DNA from: Alteromonas genovensis
GTDB taxonomy: Bacteria > Pseudomonadota > Gammaproteobacteria > Enterobacterales > Alteromonadaceae
DNA: 64,000 nucleotides
Assembly (NCBI RefSeq): GCF_010500895.1
Contig: NZ_JAAAWO010000007.1
Location: 62,001-126,000 of the forward strand
Direction of reading: 5' to 3'
Position numbers and translations under genes: made by a program. A model generated the notes under the pieces. That model saw nothing but the letters and a program-made list of their open reading frames with translations, had not been told where the DNA came from and did not search any database. Positions 62,622 to 64,000 of the stretch are shown here, one piece after another; positions within the stretch are counted from its first letter, which is position 1; every line of letters begins with the position of its first letter.

Positions 62622-64000
62622 CTAGCTGGCCTTTTCAGTATTACCGTTAGACCCTTTACCAATGCGACGTACCCACACAAACAAAAACGGAGCAAAGAAC
62701 ACAACGCACACTGTGGTCATGGTTATCCCGCCAAGTACGCCTATGCTAATTGCATTTTGTGCACCTGAGCCCGGGCCAGAGGCAAACGCTAAGGGCATTA
62801 CGCCTAAAATGAAAGTAAGCGATGTCATAATAATAGGGCGAAAGCGCTGACTTGCGGCGTTTATGGCAGCGTCGTAAGCGCTCATCCCTTGGCTGTAGTT
62901 GCGCTGTGCAAACTCCACAATCAAGATAGCATTTTTAGCCGCTAAACCAATGGTCATTAACAGCCCTACTTGAAAATACACATCGTTTGATTGACCCGTT
63001 AACCACGTTGCTAAAACGGCACCGCAAATACCTAATGGCACCACCAGTATAATAGCAACGGGGATCACTAAGCTTTCATACAAGGCCGCTAAAATCATAA
63101 ACACCACCACTACAGTAATGCTGTAAAGCAGCAACGTTTGACTACCGCTTTCTTTTTCTTCGTAAGACAACCCTGTCCACGCAATTTCAAAACCATTATC
63201 GAGTGATTCTGCAATTCGCTCTAATTCTTTTAGCGCTTCGCCCGAACTCACTCCCGGTGGCGTCGAGCCCTGAATTTCTCTTGCAGACCCGCCATTGAAG
63301 CGTGTTAATTTAGAAGGGCCGTAGGACCACTTACCCTCTGCTATTTGACTAAGCTGTACCATGCCATCGCTGCTGTTGCGCAAATACCAATTATCGATAT
63401 CAGCAGGCAGCATTCGATATTCATTATCGGCCTGAACGTAAACCCGTTTTATGCGACCGCTATCGACAAAATCATTCACATAGCGACCGCCTAAGGCAAC
63501 GCTTAACGTTTGATTTATGGTTGATATTGGAACCCCTAGCGCTAGCGCCTTTGGCGTATCTATATCTAAGCTGTATTGAGGGTTATCGGCAAGACCATTA
63601 AAGCGAACTTGAGACAGCAGTGGGCTTTCGTTAGCAGCTTTCAGCAGTTGCTGAGTTGCCTGCTTCATTGCCTCGTGACCCGCTCCTTCGCGGTCAATCA
63701 GCTGTAGCTGAAAACCACTGGCATTACCTAACGCACTCACAGGCGGCGGTACAAGGGGAATAATCATGGCGTCTTTCACCGGAGCCAACGCCTTAGCGGC
63801 ACGCTCTTTTATTTTAAAAACGCTGTTTTGTTCGCCACGCTTTTCCCAATCTTTCATTTGCACGAAAGCAATACCTACATTCTGCGCTTGCCCTGCAAAG
63901 CTAAAACCAGCGGCAGTAAATAAACCCTCTACTGCATCACCTGCTTCGTTGAGATAAAAGTCTTCAAGCTTGGCCATTTTTTCTCGCGTTTGCTGAAGCG
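62622..64000 (-). CDS. AcrB-type RND efflux permease (C-terminal part, 5' end outside window)
   Basis: The frame is open to the right edge: codons before the internal Met at 63977 read LQQTREK, continuing into MAKLEDFYLNEAGDAVEGLF as in HAE1 pumps, so that Met is not the start. About 458 C-terminal residues remain of about 1040. They cover the second periplasmic porter loop (GQAQNVGIAFVQMKDW, YVNDFVDSGRIKRVYVQAD, EYRMLPADI) and TM8-12 with GLAAKNAILIVEFA (relay Lys in TM10). This is the hydrophobe/amphiphile class, distinct from the pump at 49-52 kb. Confidence 0.94.
   Translation of the reverse strand, partial: LQQTREKMAKLEDFYLNEAGDAVEGLFTAAGFSFAGQAQNVGIAFVQMKDWEKRGEQNSVFKIKERAAKALAPVKDAMIIPLVPPPVSALGNASGFQLQLIDREGAGHEAMKQATQQLLKAANESPLLSQVRFNGLADNPQYSLDIDTPKALALGVPISTINQTLSVALGGRYVNDFVDSGRIKRVYVQADNEYRMLPADIDNWYLRNSSDGMVQLSQIAEGKWSYGPSKLTRFNGGSAREIQGSTPPGVSSGEALKELERIAESLDNGFEIAWTGLSYEEKESGSQTLLLYSITVVVVFMILAALYESLVIPVAIILVVPLGICGAVLATWLTGQSNDVYFQVGLLMTIGLAAKNAILIVEFAQRNYSQGMSAYDAAINAASQRFRPIIMTSLTFILGVMPLAFASGPGSGAQNAISIGVLGGITMTTVCVVFFAPFLFVWVRRIGKGSNGNTEKAS

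Noticed and set aside
63975..63977. Start codon of the RND gene at the internal Met
   Set aside because: Upstream codons LQQTREK continue the AcrB-family sequence to the window edge, so the gene is truncated by the window, not starting here.

Overview
The window looks like a chromosome segment from a marine gammaproteobacterium of the Alteromonadales, most likely Alteromonas or a close relative. This rests on gene content (HexR-controlled Entner-Doudoroff block, proteorhodopsin with a beta-carotene/retinal cluster, many chemotaxis and c-di-GMP proteins), protein family resemblance and moderate GC; no rRNA marker is present. I see no tRNA, rRNA, CRISPR array, integrase, transposase or phage gene.

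Left part (1-19.6 kb): central carbohydrate metabolism. On the minus strand lie malQ, glgB, glgX and the start of gnd (running off the left edge). Divergent from malQ is gapA, then a hexose-6-phosphate mutarotase (yeaD-like). Convergent to that is a compact zwf-pgl-edd-glk-eda operon carrying glucose to pyruvate and glyceraldehyde-3-phosphate. hexR is divergent from zwf, and pykA follows. Good HexR-type operators (TGTAAT-N3-ATTACA pattern) sit between zwf and hexR and before pykA. A secreted BON-domain protein closes the block.

Middle (20-38.6 kb): an endonuclease/phosphatase-fold membrane protein, a small membrane protein, a 263-bp nested-palindrome element, a glycosyltransferase-like protein, a hybrid histidine kinase, a WYL regulator of the BrxR/CapW type, a secreted M1 aminopeptidase, a chemoreceptor, a zinc-ribbon miniprotein, a PstS-like small periplasmic protein, a LysR regulator divergent from an exported DJ-1-like protein plus YqhD-like aldehyde reductase, and a GGDEF-EAL protein.

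Phototrophy cluster (38.8-46.2 kb): proteorhodopsin, crtE, crtI, crtB, crtY and blh run as one minus-strand series with start/stop overlaps. idi is convergent, separated from blh by an 11-unit heptanucleotide repeat. Together they make IPP/DMAPP, GGPP, phytoene, lycopene, beta-carotene and retinal for a green-tuned proton pump (Leu at the 105 position, DTE carboxylate set). Between proteorhodopsin and crtE are mutually exclusive hairpins. An unlisted 54-aa two-helix membrane protein is divergent from proteorhodopsin.

Right part (46.2-64 kb): nitroreductase, a dCache chemoreceptor, an RND pump with its adaptor, a TolB-like/TPR membrane protein, azoR divergent from a pirin, a periplasmic haem-type fatty-acid cis/trans isomerase preceded by iterated repeats, an MscS channel and the 3' part of an AcrB-type pump.

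A cross-window theme is the number of short perfect or near-perfect tandem duplications (6-, 7-, 8-, 15-, 15- and 23-bp units), one of them inside crtY coding sequence.
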